Part shown: one piece after another, positions 36,872-46,221 of the stretch
Layout of the letters: each line of letters begins with the position of its first letter
How positions within the stretch are numbered: position 1 is the stretch's first letter
Assembly (NCBI RefSeq): GCF_003967555.1
Contig: NZ_BIFS01000001.1
Coordinates: 2,170,001 to 2,234,000 of the forward strand
Length of the DNA stretch: 64,000 nucleotides
DNA from: Dictyobacter kobayashii
GTDB taxonomy: Bacteria > Chloroflexota > Ktedonobacteria > Ktedonobacterales > Ktedonobacteraceae
Direction: 5' to 3'
Made by a program: the position numbers and the translations under genes
Notes under the pieces: model-generated
Databases searched by the model: none
Told to the model about the DNA's origin: nothing
What the model saw: only the letters and a program-made list of their open reading frames with translations

Positions 36872-37693
36872 ATGCAGACAGCACCATATCGTTTTGTGAA
36901 CACAGGCATTCAGGATGCCCAGTTAAATATGGCCATCGACGAAGCAATCCTGTTGCACCATCTTAGAGGGGATGTCCCTCCAACCCTGCGCGTCTTTCGC
37001 TGGACACAACCATCGATTTCGCTAGGAAGATTTCAAAGCATTGAGCGCGAAATTGAACAGGAGTCCTGTGAAGAGCAGGGAGTTATCCTGGTTCGTCGTC
37101 CTACAGGAGGGCGTGCGGTCTATCACCGCGATGAATTCACCTATAGTATTGTGATCGGAAAACGCTATGGTGTACCTTCGGGTGTGGTCGCTGCCTACGC
37201 CTATCTCTCACAGGGATTATTAGCCGCCCTACGCCTGCTGGGCGTTCAGGCCGAAATAAGTGATGAGCGGGTAAATAAGCATCCTTCGGCAGCCTGCTTT
37301 GCTTCATCCACGCAGGCCGATCTGACCAGCGGCGGTTTCAAACTGGTGGGCAGTGCCCAGGTCTGGAAAGAGGACGCGCTACTACAACAGGGTTCACTGC
37401 CCCTGGATGATCGCGCCGCCGAGTTTTTTAGCCTGCTGCGCTATCCCAGCGCCGAAGAGCGTGCCGAGGCCCTCAAGCTCTATCTTGAAAAGACAACGCC
37501 GCTACATACATTTGCCCCACAGGCCAGCTGGGATGAAGTAGCTCGGGCATTCCGTCAGGGGTTTAGTACTTTCTTACAGCACGAGATGGTCGAAGAAGAA
37601 CTCAGTGCTTCAGAGTGGGAACTGGCTCGCCAGCTGGTCGAAGAGAAGTATAGTAAGCTCAACTGGCGCAAAGAACGGATCTCGTTGTCGTAA
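36872..37693 (+). CDS. LipM-like octanoyltransferase / lipoate-protein ligase family
   Basis: A 273-residue BPL/LplA-fold protein. RRPTGGRAVYHRDEFTYS is the lipoyl-binding loop; ACFASSTQADLTSGG carries the Cys used by LipM-type octanoyltransferases; KLVGSAQVWKEDALLQQGSL holds the invariant Lys. It should transfer octanoate from ACP to a lipoyl domain (GcvH or E2). LplA-type ligases lack this Cys and usually have an extra C-terminal domain, absent here. AAGGAA precedes the ATG. Probably co-transcribed with tgt. Confidence 0.85.
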   Translation: MQTAPYRFVNTGIQDAQLNMAIDEAILLHHLRGDVPPTLRVFRWTQPSISLGRFQSIEREIEQESCEEQGVILVRRPTGGRAVYHRDEFTYSIVIGKRYGVPSGVVAAYAYLSQGLLAALRLLGVQAEISDERVNKHPSAACFASSTQADLTSGGFKLVGSAQVWKEDALLQQGSLPLDDRAAEFFSLLRYPSAEERAEALKLYLEKTTPLHTFAPQASWDEVARAFRQGFSTFLQHEMVEEELSASEWELARQLVEEKYSKLNWRKERISLS

Positions 37694-38047
37694 CCTGGCG
37701 ACGAGTAGTGCGTAGATAATACCATATGCAGGTAGCGACCAGGCGGGGAGCAGATAGATGCCATTTCAAGGTATCACAGTCGGCACACAGCGTCTGAAAA
37801 AAGTCCACCTCACAGAAACAGACGCATTGCACGTAGACGGTATGTGATGTACAATGAGCGAACGTACGCATGGTTATGTTTTTAACTTTTTGAGTAGGTG
37901 GATACAGCTGTCTTCATCTATCTCTAGAGAAGCACAATATAACAGTGCAGAGACACTACCTCACCAACACTGGGACACCGGTTATGGACATACATCTGTT
38001 GATTGTCCATCCATCGAGTGCAGTCATTTAGTAAGGAGTATCTGGGC
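37694..38047 (+). other. 354-bp gap before the GlcG-like gene
   Basis: No gene or hairpin was recognised. The ribosome site TAAGGAG at 38032-38038 for the next gene lies at its right end. Confidence 0.45.
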
Positions 38048-38803
38048 GTGAGTATATCTATCGAGATGGCCCGCAAAGTTCAAGAAGCCTGCAAACAGCG
38101 AGCTCGTGAACTGCGCAGTCCGGTGAGCATCGCAATCGTCGATGCCGGGGGACACCTCGTCTTATTTGAGCGCATGATGGCACCATATGGCTTCGCAACT
38201 GGCGATATTAGTATTGCCAAAGCCCATACAGCAGTGATGTTTAATCAATCCACCGACGATGTAGCCCAGTGGGGAGCTGCGATACCAGGTTTCGCTTCCA
38301 GCCTGGCCAGCATGACCAATGGACAATTCATCATGGCGGCGGGCGGCTGGCCGCTCCGCGTCAATGGTGTTACCATCGGTGGCGTTGGTGTCAGTGGTGG
38401 AAATGCCCCTGGACGCGACGATGAGATTGCGCGCGCAGGCCTCGGAGCACTGGAAGCCAGTGCCCCTCCAATGAGGGGCACTCCGGCAAATGTTCCACAG
38501 CCACAGCCAGTCTACAACAATCCAGCGGAACCAGCAGCGCCATACTCACAGCCGCTCTATTCACAGGCGGCCTACAATACCCAGGATAAAGGAAATAGTG
38601 GAGAACCAGTCTCTGGCTCATCTACAAGAGATAGAGATAATAGCTCCATCTATAATCAATCCAATCAAAAGCCCGCGGACCTTTCTTCATCAACCACACG
38701 CGAGCAAGATTCCTATCAGTCATTCCGTTATAATTCAGCTACCCACCAGAGGTGGACCATCCAGGAGACCAAGCATGAGTCAGAATTACAATACTGTTGC
38801 TAA
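38048..38803 (+). CDS. GlcG/HbpS-family protein with disordered C-terminal tail
   Basis: Residues 1-135 are a complete GlcG/HbpS (DUF336) domain: SPVSIAIVDAGGHLVLFERM, AKAHTAV, GGWPLRVNGVTIGGVGVSGG. Members bind haem or cobalamin-related ligands or act in glycolate operons; none of these is evident here. A Gln/Asn/Ser/Pro-rich tail follows. GTG 38048 is chosen for TAAGGAG 9 nt upstream. The tail end is suspect: one extra base near 38731-38736 would move it to a frame ending in a TGA that overlaps the next ATG (ATGA at 38775), the usual arrangement in this genome. Confidence 0.72.
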   Translation: MSISIEMARKVQEACKQRARELRSPVSIAIVDAGGHLVLFERMMAPYGFATGDISIAKAHTAVMFNQSTDDVAQWGAAIPGFASSLASMTNGQFIMAAGGWPLRVNGVTIGGVGVSGGNAPGRDDEIARAGLGALEASAPPMRGTPANVPQPQPVYNNPAEPAAPYSQPLYSQAAYNTQDKGNSGEPVSGSSTRDRDNSSIYNQSNQKPADLSSSTTREQDSYQSFRYNSATHQRWTIQETKHESELQYCC

Positions 38804-39560
38804 AAGACCTCGACGCACCCGTGTACCGCGCAATCGCCCAGTCCTCGTTACGGATACCGAAACACAGGAAGGAACCCTCCCTCCCACTACTGAGGATCTG
38901 GAGTTGGATACCGCGCCCGCTGTAGAGGATGTGGTCAGCGAGCCTGTAGCAACACCTAAACGCCTATCGCGTCTCCCTAAATTCTTCTCAAAAGTCGAGC
39001 GTAGCGAACAGGATGGTCCCGCCGATGAAAAAGAAGTGGTTGACGCGCGTATGGCCCGTGCCCGCAAGAACATGAATCCAAAGACCGCCATTGTCAAGGC
39101 GGAAGAGGCTGCGGAAGCTAAAGAGAAACCAGCCGCCGCCAAAGCCCGGCCTGCGACTCGCCCCAGCCTGTTCAAGCCTCGTCATATGTTTGGCATGGTT
39201 ATCTACCTGATTGGCGCCAATCTCCTTCTGCCATTGGAACGCACCTTCGCGATCAACATGCATATCGAGAAAACCGTATTCACCGTTCCATTTATTAATA
39301 ATCTGCCAGTGACAACCTCGTTCTTGCTCAACATCCTGACATTGATCGTCTTACTATATGCTCTGGTGGCCTTCGACCTGCTACCAAATGGTAAGCAGTT
39401 CGCTAGCAGTCAGACTCAGGCCAACAAGGCGAAAACGGGCAGCAGCACGGCGGGTACCCCGACCCCTAAAGTCGCGCCACCAGTGATGCGCCAGGGTGTC
39501 AAGGGTGAGCATGATGATCTTTATCAGGCTTATCGCAGCCAGCAGCGCAAGAAACGCTAG
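38775..39560 (+). CDS. two-helix membrane protein with basic tails
   Basis: A 261-residue protein. The N-terminal 125 residues are charged and probably disordered (KRPRRTRVPRNRP, then acidic, then Ala/Lys-rich). Two transmembrane helices lie at about 137-155 (MFGMVIYLIGANLLLPL) and 183-203, joined by a short loop. The tail ends DDLYQAYRSQQRKKR. Not recognised. CCAGGAGACC precedes the ATG. It overlaps the GlcG-like gene and is presumably co-transcribed. Confidence 0.6.
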   Translation: MSQNYNTVAKRPRRTRVPRNRPVLVTDTETQEGTLPPTTEDLELDTAPAVEDVVSEPVATPKRLSRLPKFFSKVERSEQDGPADEKEVVDARMARARKNMNPKTAIVKAEEAAEAKEKPAAAKARPATRPSLFKPRHMFGMVIYLIGANLLLPLERTFAINMHIEKTVFTVPFINNLPVTTSFLLNILTLIVLLYALVAFDLLPNGKQFASSQTQANKAKTGSSTAGTPTPKVAPPVMRQGVKGEHDDLYQAYRSQQRKKR

Positions 39561-39598
39561 TTTCTCCTTTAGCCGCCTGCGGCGCGCAAAGAATTGTA

Positions 39599-39650
39599 TA
39601 TGATGAAGTTGAAGCCAGTGCGCGCGCGCACTGGCTTCAACTTCATCATA
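39599..39650. terminator. 24-bp perfect hairpin directly beside the IS
   Basis: Arms 39599-39622 and 39627-39650, loop CGCG. It lies 38 bp after the preceding stop. The insertion sequence's target duplication starts at the very next base. Confidence 0.8.
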
Positions 39651-41399
39651 ATTTATCCCACATTCCGCAGGGTAATTGACAGAAAAAGAGAAATTGGATA
39701 AGGTATTCTCAGCACGAAAAGGAGCAGAAAAACAGCATGCAACGAGCTGAAGAGTACCAGAACGAACGGTTGGATCATTTGGGCATTGTCGCAGGAGTCT
39801 GTCAAGAAATAGGGCTGGCAGCGTGGTTGGACGCATTGGAGCCCAACCAACAACGCGTGGTCAGTTACGGAACGGCGACCGTCGCCATGATTCTCAACGG
39901 ATTGGGTTTTGCCAATCGCCAGCTCTATCTGGTGCCACAATTCTTCGAGAACAAACCGGTCGCTCACCTCCTGGGAGCAGGTATCAGCGCAGACATGCTC
40001 AACGACGATTGCCTGGGACGCACCCTGGATTGGCTTTACGAGCAAGATGTGACCACCGTGTTCGCGGGCATTGCCCATCAGGCCCGTCAATGCTTTGGGG
40101 TGAAAGCACGGCATCTGCATGTGGATACCACCTCCTTTTCGGTCAATGGAGCCTACGAAACCGAGCAAGAAAACGAGCACGTGATCGCCATTACCCATGG
40201 CTACTCACGCGATCATCGCGAAGATCTCAAACAGTGGATGTTGGCACTGGCGACTACGCATCAGGGAGATATTCCCCTCTTTTTGCAGCCTCTTTCGGGC
40301 AATAGCAGCGATAAAGAGAGCCTGGTCAAGGTCATTGCAGAGTTGCATGCCCAATTGCGGCAGAAAGAGCCCGAAGAAAAGCCCATCTACGTCGCCGATA
40401 GTGGCCTCTACAGTACAGCGAATGTGCTCCAGCTCAATCAAGCTGGGGTGGGGTGGGTCAGTCGTGTTCCTGAAACCAGCAAAGAAGCCAAAGCCGCCGT
40501 GATCCAAGCCGAGGATGCGTGGCAGCTCAGCGCTGATGGGACACGCAGCATGGTCGTACAGCAGATGGACCTGTCGCAGGGGCCTGAGCGTTGGATCGTG
40601 GTTCGAAGTGCTGATGGGGTCAAGCGCGCGTTGCAGACGGCTCGTAAGCAAGCCGACAAGCAGGTGGACGTGTGGACAAAGAAGCTGTGGCATGTGAGCA
40701 CCAAGTCGTTTGCCTGTCGAGAGGATGCGCAACAGGCCTGGGAGCAGAGCCTGAAAGGCCTGCCTGAGTGGCTGGAAGCCTCGGTGGAACTCAAGAGCCA
40801 GGCGGTCTTTGAAGGACGAGGCCGTCCCGCTCGGGATGCTGAGCCAAGCGGGCTGCGCTGGAGCGTCACGTCGCAGGTCATCCTCAACGAAGCAAAGCTG
40901 CTGGCCTACGCCCAGCGCAAAGCCTGTTTTATCATCGCAACCAATATCGTGGATGAAGCGGATCTCTCCAATGAGGAGGTGATCAGCCTGTATCTGGAGC
41001 AAGGCAGTGTGGAACGGGGCTTCCGTTTCTTGAAAGATCCCTTGTTCCTGGCCTCCTCGGTCTTTGTGAAAAAACCAGAGCGCATTGTGGCCCTAAGCTT
41101 GATTATGGTGCTCGCATTGTTGGTCTACCGTCTGGCAGAACATCGCTTGCGTGAGCAATTGCAGGCAAGCGGGCAAACAATCCCCAATCAAGTCAACAAG
41201 CCCACCGCTCGACCAACAATGCGCTGGGTGTTCCAATGCTTTGAAGGCATTGAATTGTTGCAGATCCGCACTGGAACCAGAACAGAGTCGGTGGTCCTCC
41301 GCTTGCAGCCACTGCATCACAAGATCCTTTCTTTACTGGGGCCAGCCTATCAACAATTCTATTTTTTTTCAGATTGAAACTGCGGAATGTGGGATTTAT
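39651..41399. mobile_element. IS1634-family insertion sequence with 6-bp target duplication
   Basis: The 1737-bp element spans 39657-41393. Its ends are perfect 14-bp inverted repeats (CCCACATTCCGCAG at 39657-39670, complement at 41380-41393). A 6-bp direct duplication ATTTAT flanks it at 39651-39656 and 41394-41399. One intact transposase gene is inside. Intact ends, duplication and gene point to recent transposition. It landed at the base of a terminator hairpin, in the gap between a membrane protein gene and the beta-mannosidase. Confidence 0.92.
39737..41377 (+). CDS. IS1634-family transposase
   Basis: A 546-residue DDE transposase. The N-terminal DUF4277-type region (LDHLGIVAGVCQEIGLAAWLD, then GYGTATVAMILNGLGF-like sequence) precedes the catalytic core: first Asp in LHVDTTSFSVNG, second Asp in IYVADSGLYS, Glu in QGSVERGFRFLKDPLF, which is the DDE Glu context of IS1634/ISAs1-like enzymes. 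Full length without frameshift, so probably active. AAAGGAG lies 13 nt before the ATG. It ends 16 bp before the right end of the element. Confidence 0.93.
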   Translation: MQRAEEYQNERLDHLGIVAGVCQEIGLAAWLDALEPNQQRVVSYGTATVAMILNGLGFANRQLYLVPQFFENKPVAHLLGAGISADMLNDDCLGRTLDWLYEQDVTTVFAGIAHQARQCFGVKARHLHVDTTSFSVNGAYETEQENEHVIAITHGYSRDHREDLKQWMLALATTHQGDIPLFLQPLSGNSSDKESLVKVIAELHAQLRQKEPEEKPIYVADSGLYSTANVLQLNQAGVGWVSRVPETSKEAKAAVIQAEDAWQLSADGTRSMVVQQMDLSQGPERWIVVRSADGVKRALQTARKQADKQVDVWTKKLWHVSTKSFACREDAQQAWEQSLKGLPEWLEASVELKSQAVFEGRGRPARDAEPSGLRWSVTSQVILNEAKLLAYAQRKACFIIATNIVDEADLSNEEVISLYLEQGSVERGFRFLKDPLFLASSVFVKKPERIVALSLIMVLALLVYRLAEHRLREQLQASGQTIPNQVNKPTARPTMRWVFQCFEGIELLQIRTGTRTESVVLRLQPLHHKILSLLGPAYQQFYFFSD

Positions 41400-41414
41400 A
41401 ATAAAAAAGGCGAT

Positions 41415-43882
41415 TTATTTATCGAGCCAGCGTAGCTGGATGGGTTGGTCTTCAAGGCCTGAGACGGTAAGGGTCTGTGGGTCTCCAGGTATGATATCTA
41501 GCATGTTATCACTCCATTTGACGCCAGAACCAGCATCTAGCCAGACCCCTTTGGCGGGTCGTTCGGCGCTGATGGTGACGGTGTGGGAGTCAACACGTTC
41601 AACATGCAGCTCGGGATCGGGCAGGGTCAGGTATTTATAGGGTTCAGACCACAGCGTTGTGCGAGCAACAATCTTCCCATCTTGCCAGAGGCGCGCCTGC
41701 AATACTACTTGATCATCCTGAGGCTGCTGGATAACATCCAGTTCGCTGGAACGATTAGGCGCCAGTACCACACTGCGGCGCTGCTCGGAAAGCAGGTCGC
41801 CCGCAAGGTTGACGCTACATAGCTCTAGTTCAAGCTGCACCTCGTGAACACTGCCATTAACTGCCCAGACCGCAACCTGCTCAACGGATTGACGATCGAG
41901 GCCCACTACCAGCGGTGCCAGTTCACGGGCGACGCTATAGTAAGCGGGCTTGGTACGTAAATGATAATCAACCATGGCCCAGCTCATGACCGGGTAACAA
42001 TCATTAAGCTGCCAGACCAGAGCACCAGCAGTATACTCGCGACCCGGCCCTGCCAGCGGCGACGCCAGCCACGAATAGCGGCTCCAAGCGCCTCGGATTG
42101 CACAAACTGGGTCACATAAATCTGGCCCTCAAGGTCAGCGGGTACACGCACATTATCCACCAGGTATGGGGCCATCAGGCGCGGACCTCCATCTGCTTTG
42201 TTATGGTAATCTAGTGTGCGGCTCTGGGGATAAAGTTCTTCCGCTGGCGCAAAGCCTTGAATGGTCTCCAGGGCCGGGAAGGCCTGCATGCCGAACTCAC
42301 TGACAAAACGACCAGCCAGCTTTGCGTAATTCTGATATGGTATCCCCCCATGCCAGACAGACCAGACATGGACATCTCCAACGGTGGGATCGGATGAACT
42401 GGCCCCGCCATAAGGGCTACCGCGCCAGTACGGACGCGTGGGGTCCAGTTGAGCACAGACTTCTGGCAGCAACTGCTCATACAGCGCACGGGCCGGAAAG
42501 GCCGTCTGCTCAAAATGCTCGGTGATCTGCGGGTCCGAGACACCTTTACTCTCGGCCACCGCATAATCTTCATTATTGGCACACCAGATCACAATACTGG
42601 GATGGTGACGCAAGCTACGTACATTAGCCTCGGCCTCGGCACGCACGCTCTGCTGGAACTCAGCATGGGCAGGATAAAGTCCGCAGGCAAACATAAAGTC
42701 CTGCCAGACTAGCAGGCCCAGCTCATCACACAGCTCATAGAAGGCCGGATCTTCATAAATGCCACCGCCCCAGATGCGCAGCATGGTCTGATTACCATCC
42801 ACCGCTAACTGCAACCATTGGCGATAGCGTTCCCGACTGATACGGGTCGTAAAAGAATCAGCAGGGATCCAATTAGAGCCACCACAGAAAATCGGGGTAT
42901 TATTGATTTCAAAATAGAAGCTGCTACCAGCTGTCTCTTGCAATGGTTGCTGGATCAAACGCAAACGTCGTAGACCCAGGCGCAATTCATGGCGATCCAA
43001 CTCACCCTGCGGGCCACGCAAGGTTGTCACCAATCGATACAGTGGTTGCTTCCCATAATTATGCGGCCACCAGAGCTCAGGCTGCTTCAACTCAAAGCGC
43101 GTCTCAGCCTCTGTCTTTCCCTGCACATTCAGCGTCTTCTCGGCCACCACGTCACCAGAAGTCGCATATAGCGCGAAATGCACTTCCTGCGCACCCGCTT
43201 GCGCTGGATTCTCGAGCCGTACATTCACCGGCAATACTGCGCTCGCCAGGTCCTCGGCTATCTCATAAGGACAATGTACCTCAGCCAGGCGCGCATCGTA
43301 TGACTCCAGGCGCACAGCCCGCCATGGTCCGGCCGTCATAAAGACTGGACCCCAATCCCAGCCATAGTGATACTGCGCCTTGCGCACATACAAACGGCTG
43401 GAATCACCATTCCAGAGCGGTAACTTACCATACTGTGCTTCGAGCTGCTGGCCACGTAACAGGGCCGACGCAAAGACTATATGCAACGCATTCTGTCCTA
43501 CGCGTAAGAGTGATTTCACAGAGACACGTTGTGGCACAAACATATTATCGCTGGTCAATATTTGTACGCCATTGAGCCAGACGGTTGCGTAGGTATCTAA
43601 GCCATCAAAGCACAGGGTCAACTCGGAGGCAGCCAGTTCCTGGGCTGTCAGCTCAAAAGTAGTGCGATAGAGCCAATCACGCTCACCAATCCATTGTAAT
43701 TGTTGCTCATGTAATCCATAGAAAGGTTCGGGGATCTGTCCCGCCGCCAACAAATCCAGGTGTACTACCCCGGGAACAGTAGCCGGCAGCCAGCTTTCCG
43801 TCGCCATAAAGTCAGCGGAAAGTTCAACTTCAGGAGTCCGTTGTTTCAATTGCCAATTATCTGTCAGATCTCTATATTTCAC
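41415..43882 (-). pseudogene. GH2 beta-mannosidase, one frameshift (probably intact in the organism)
   Basis: A glycoside hydrolase of about 822 residues cleaving terminal beta-mannose. Sugar-binding domain WLYRTTFEL..FDGLDTYATVWLNG; Ig-like domain PELWWPHNYGKQPLY; TIM barrel with NWIPADSF, RIWGGGIYED, acid/base Glu in VIWCANNED and nucleophile Glu in VSEFGMQAFP. The frame breaks at 42043-42045: adding a base to this CCC (GGG in the gene) restores REYTAGALVWQLNDCYPVMSW, and the rest reads to 41415. Start GTG 43882 is chosen for AAAGGAAAG 9 nt upstream. No signal peptide, so cytosolic. No neighbouring sugar transport genes. Confidence 0.85.
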
Positions 43883-44027
43883 TGGCCAGTACTTTCCTTT
43901 CAGCAACATCGCCTTGAACATATATGATGCACAGCATAACAGGAATAAAGCCCCTTCGCAACGTTCGCGTTATAGATTTTTTCCATAGATTTTTTCCACG
44001 AATTAACGAAAACTGTACTATTCCCCC

Positions 44028-44057
44028 TTGACACAGGGATAGAAAGGTCCGTATAAT
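44028..44057 (+). promoter_or_regulatory. consensus sigma-70 promoter of the DAHP synthase leader
   Basis: TTGACA at 44028-44033 and TATAAT at 44052-44057, both perfect, with an 18-bp spacer. Transcription should start near 44064, giving a leader of about 255 nt before the DAHP synthase start. Confidence 0.8.
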
Positions 44058-44129
44058 CAGTACAGGGACTGAAGCAAGCAAACTTAATGTGGCCGGTCCC
44101 GTAAAAAAAACAGAAGCGGAAACAATCAA

Positions 44130-44195
44130 ATGCTCAGCCAGCATATTAAATTTGCACAATCGAGCTTTTATTATTGGTTTAGCCCTCCAGCATGA
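44130..44195 (+). CDS. aromatic leader peptide (21 residues)
   Basis: A short reading frame, ATG at 44130, TGA at 44193-44195. Codons 13-17 (44166-44180) read Phe-Tyr-Tyr-Trp-Phe, an extreme run of aromatic residues. The peptide starts MLSQHIKF and ends SPPA. The upstream GCGGAA is a weak ribosome site. Position between a consensus promoter and an intrinsic terminator, ahead of the first enzyme of aromatic biosynthesis, makes it a ribosome-stalling attenuator peptide. Confidence 0.75.
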   Translation: MLSQHIKFAQSSFYYWFSPPA

Positions 44196-44270
44196 TGGTG
44201 GGCCCTTTGGGCTGAGCAAAAATAAACCACCAGCGTGCTGGAGAAGCAGAGGAAAATTCCTCTGCTTTTT
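44185..44270 (+). promoter_or_regulatory. attenuator: long hairpin and intrinsic terminator ahead of DAHP synthase
   Basis: Arms 44185-44201 and 44227-44243 form a 17-bp stem (one mismatch, one G-T). Its left arm covers the leader peptide stop codon, so a ribosome there masks it. A small GCCC-TTT-GGGC hairpin sits in its loop. Directly after comes a terminator: AGCAGAGGAA (44245-54) pairs with TTCCTCTGCT (44257-66), then TTTTT. By eye I find no classical antiterminator competing with the terminator stem, so the switching mechanism is open. Confidence 0.75.
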
Positions 44271-44318
44271 TGTTTCTTTGAATTATGCAGTTTTTCGATT
44301 GATGAAAGGGTTACAGAC

Positions 44319-45383
44319 ATGATCATTACAATCCGCCAGGATACAAACAGTGAAGACAGAGCACAGTTAATGGCGCTTTTATGTAGAATCACCGGCAGTC
44401 AGCGTCCAATTACAACGACGCAGATGCATGAACGAGAGGTGATCGCCATTGATTCAGCTTTAGTTGATGCGCAGGCACAAATAGCCCTGCAAGCCCAGAA
44501 CGCAGTCGAGCAGACCCATTCCCTCACCACCCCCTACCAGCTAGCCAGTCGATCCTTCCAATCAGAAAACACCAGCATCACTATCGGTTCCACTACTGAC
44601 TGTACCCCTGTAACGATAGGTGCAGATTCATCACAGCCCGTGATTATGGCTGGACCCTGCGCCGTCGAAAGTAGAGACCAACTACTCACGACCGCACAAG
44701 CGGTCAAGCGTGCAGGCGCACAAGTTTTGCGCGGCGGGGCATTCAAGCCGCGTACATCACCATACCAGTTCCAGGGCCTGGGGATAGAAGGTCTACACCT
44801 GCTGGCAGAAGCTCGCACTCTTACCGGGCTACCAGTTATCACCGAGGTTATGGAGCCAGGTATGGTGGAAACAGTTGCTCAATATGCGGATGTATTACAG
44901 ATCGGTACGCGTAACGCTCAGAATTTCCCACTCCTGCTGGCTGCTGGTCGCAACAGCAAGCAACTGCCTGTACTCTTAAAACGTGGACTCTCCTCTACGA
45001 TTGAAGAATGGTTACTGGCCGCCGAATATGTTATCGCAGCCGGCAATCCAAATGTAATCCTTTGCGAACGTGGCATTCGTAGCTACGATCCCCAGACCCG
45101 CAACGTCCTCGATTTATCCTGCGTCCCCCTGCTCCATCAGTTGACTCACCTGCCTATTATGGTAGATCCCAGCCATTCTACTGGTCGCCGCGAACTCGTT
45201 CCAATTATGTCTCGTGCCAGCATCGCAGCTGAAGCACAAGGACTCATCATTGAAGTTCATCCCGATCCCAATACCGCACTCTGCGATGGCAAGCAATCTA
45301 TCACACCTGAACAATTAGAAAAGATCGTTCATGAAACAGCCATGCTGGCGCGTATGATGCGCGGGGAGGTTAGTGTCGCCTGA
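44319..45383 (+). CDS. aroF: 3-deoxy-7-phosphoheptulonate (DAHP) synthase
   Basis: A 354-residue first enzyme of the shikimate pathway, condensing PEP and erythrose 4-phosphate. The KDSA-like barrel starts near residue 115: [82 protein letters not shown] ferredoxin-like N-terminal domain (residues 1-75) is as in type I beta enzymes, where it mediates feedback inhibition. A Ser/Thr-rich linker joins them. ATG 44319 has AAAGGG 7 nt upstream. It sits behind an aromatic attenuator, so expression should rise when Phe, Tyr or Trp is short. Confidence 0.92.
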   Translation: MIITIRQDTNSEDRAQLMALLCRITGSQRPITTTQMHEREVIAIDSALVDAQAQIALQAQNAVEQTHSLTTPYQLASRSFQSENTSITIGSTTDCTPVTIGADSSQPVIMAGPCAVESRDQLLTTAQAVKRAGAQVLRGGAFKPRTSPYQFQGLGIEGLHLLAEARTLTGLPVITEVMEPGMVETVAQYADVLQIGTRNAQNFPLLLAAGRNSKQLPVLLKRGLSSTIEEWLLAAEYVIAAGNPNVILCERGIRSYDPQTRNVLDLSCVPLLHQLTHLPIMVDPSHSTGRRELVPIMSRASIAAEAQGLIIEVHPDPNTALCDGKQSITPEQLEKIVHETAMLARMMRGEVSVA

Positions 45384-45520
45384 GCACAAAGTCTTGCAAA
45401 CTGTTAACACAATCCACTCCACTATCGACGCTTGATCCAGTGTTATGATATACTCTTTGTACGTAGAAAGAGTATTTAATTAGATGGGTGGGAATAGACC
45501 AAAGGCTTTGAGGAGACACT

Positions 45521-46093
45521 ATGCCAACACGAATTATTATTGCTGATGACGAAGCCATTCAGCGCATGGATTTGAAAGATGTGCTGACCAAACAAGGCTA
45601 TCTGGTCATTGGAGAAGCTGGCGATGGCCAGAGCGCGGTCAACCTGGCTCGTGAGCTGCGACCGGACCTGGTCATCATGGACATTCGTATGCCCGACATG
45701 GACGGCATTGCCGCCGCCGAAACACTCGCACAGGAAAAGATTGCACCAGTGTTGTTGCTCACTGCCTTCGGAGACCAGCAGTTGGTTGAACGCGCCAAAG
45801 AGGCAGGTGTGGCGAACTATATTGTGAAGCCACTCCGTGAGAGTGAGGTCGCTCCGGCAATCGAAGTCACTCTGGCACGCTATAGTGAGTACCGTGCTAT
45901 TGAGGAAGAAAATCGGACGCTCTCTGAGAAACTGGAGACCCGAAAAGTTGTCGAGCGCGCCAAAGGGCTCTTGATGGAAAAGCAGGGCCTCTCTGAACAG
46001 GAAGCCTTCCGCAAGATTCAGAAGGCAAGCATGAATAATCGTAAGTCCATGCGTGAGGTAGCCGAAGCTATCTTGCTGACAAACGAGATGTAA
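45521..46093 (+). CDS. ANTAR-domain response regulator (RNA-binding antiterminator)
   Basis: A 190-residue protein. The receiver domain (residues 1-120) has acidic pair DDE, phospho-acceptor Asp in LVIMDIRMPD, Thr in LLTAF and Lys in VKPL. A short coiled coil leads to the ANTAR domain at about 135-190 (VVERAKGLLMEKQGLSEQEAFRKIQ). ANTAR proteins bind paired hexaloop hairpins in leader RNAs and prevent termination. No partner kinase is adjacent. GAGGAG precedes the ATG. Its targets are unknown; I did not find a tandem hexaloop motif next to it. Confidence 0.9.
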   Translation: MPTRIIIADDEAIQRMDLKDVLTKQGYLVIGEAGDGQSAVNLARELRPDLVIMDIRMPDMDGIAAAETLAQEKIAPVLLLTAFGDQQLVERAKEAGVANYIVKPLRESEVAPAIEVTLARYSEYRAIEEENRTLSEKLETRKVVERAKGLLMEKQGLSEQEAFRKIQKASMNNRKSMREVAEAILLTNEM

Positions 46094-46103
46094 AGCAGGA
46101 TAA

Positions 46104-46136
46104 GAGGATGTGGCGATGCTGCTACATCCTTCTTTT
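46104..46136 (+). terminator. intrinsic terminator after the ANTAR gene
   Basis: AGGATGTGGC pairs with GCTACATCCT around loop GATGCT, followed by TCTTTTA. It starts about 10 bp after the stop codon. Confidence 0.6.
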
Positions 46137-46221
46137 ATCATATTGTACGATCAGATGAGTTACCGGGCAGCGAGTAGCCTGTCTGACTGCTGAAAAAAAG
46201 CTAGCAAGAAATAGAAAAGCG

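Noticed and set aside
42211..43341. Open frames inside the beta-mannosidase on other frames
   Set aside because: Shadow frames of a GC-rich gene; catalytic motifs are all in the annotated frame.
44064..44318. T-box riboswitch ahead of aroF
   Set aside because: The conserved T-box sequence (AGGGTGGNACCGCG type) is absent; the aromatic leader peptide explains the region better.
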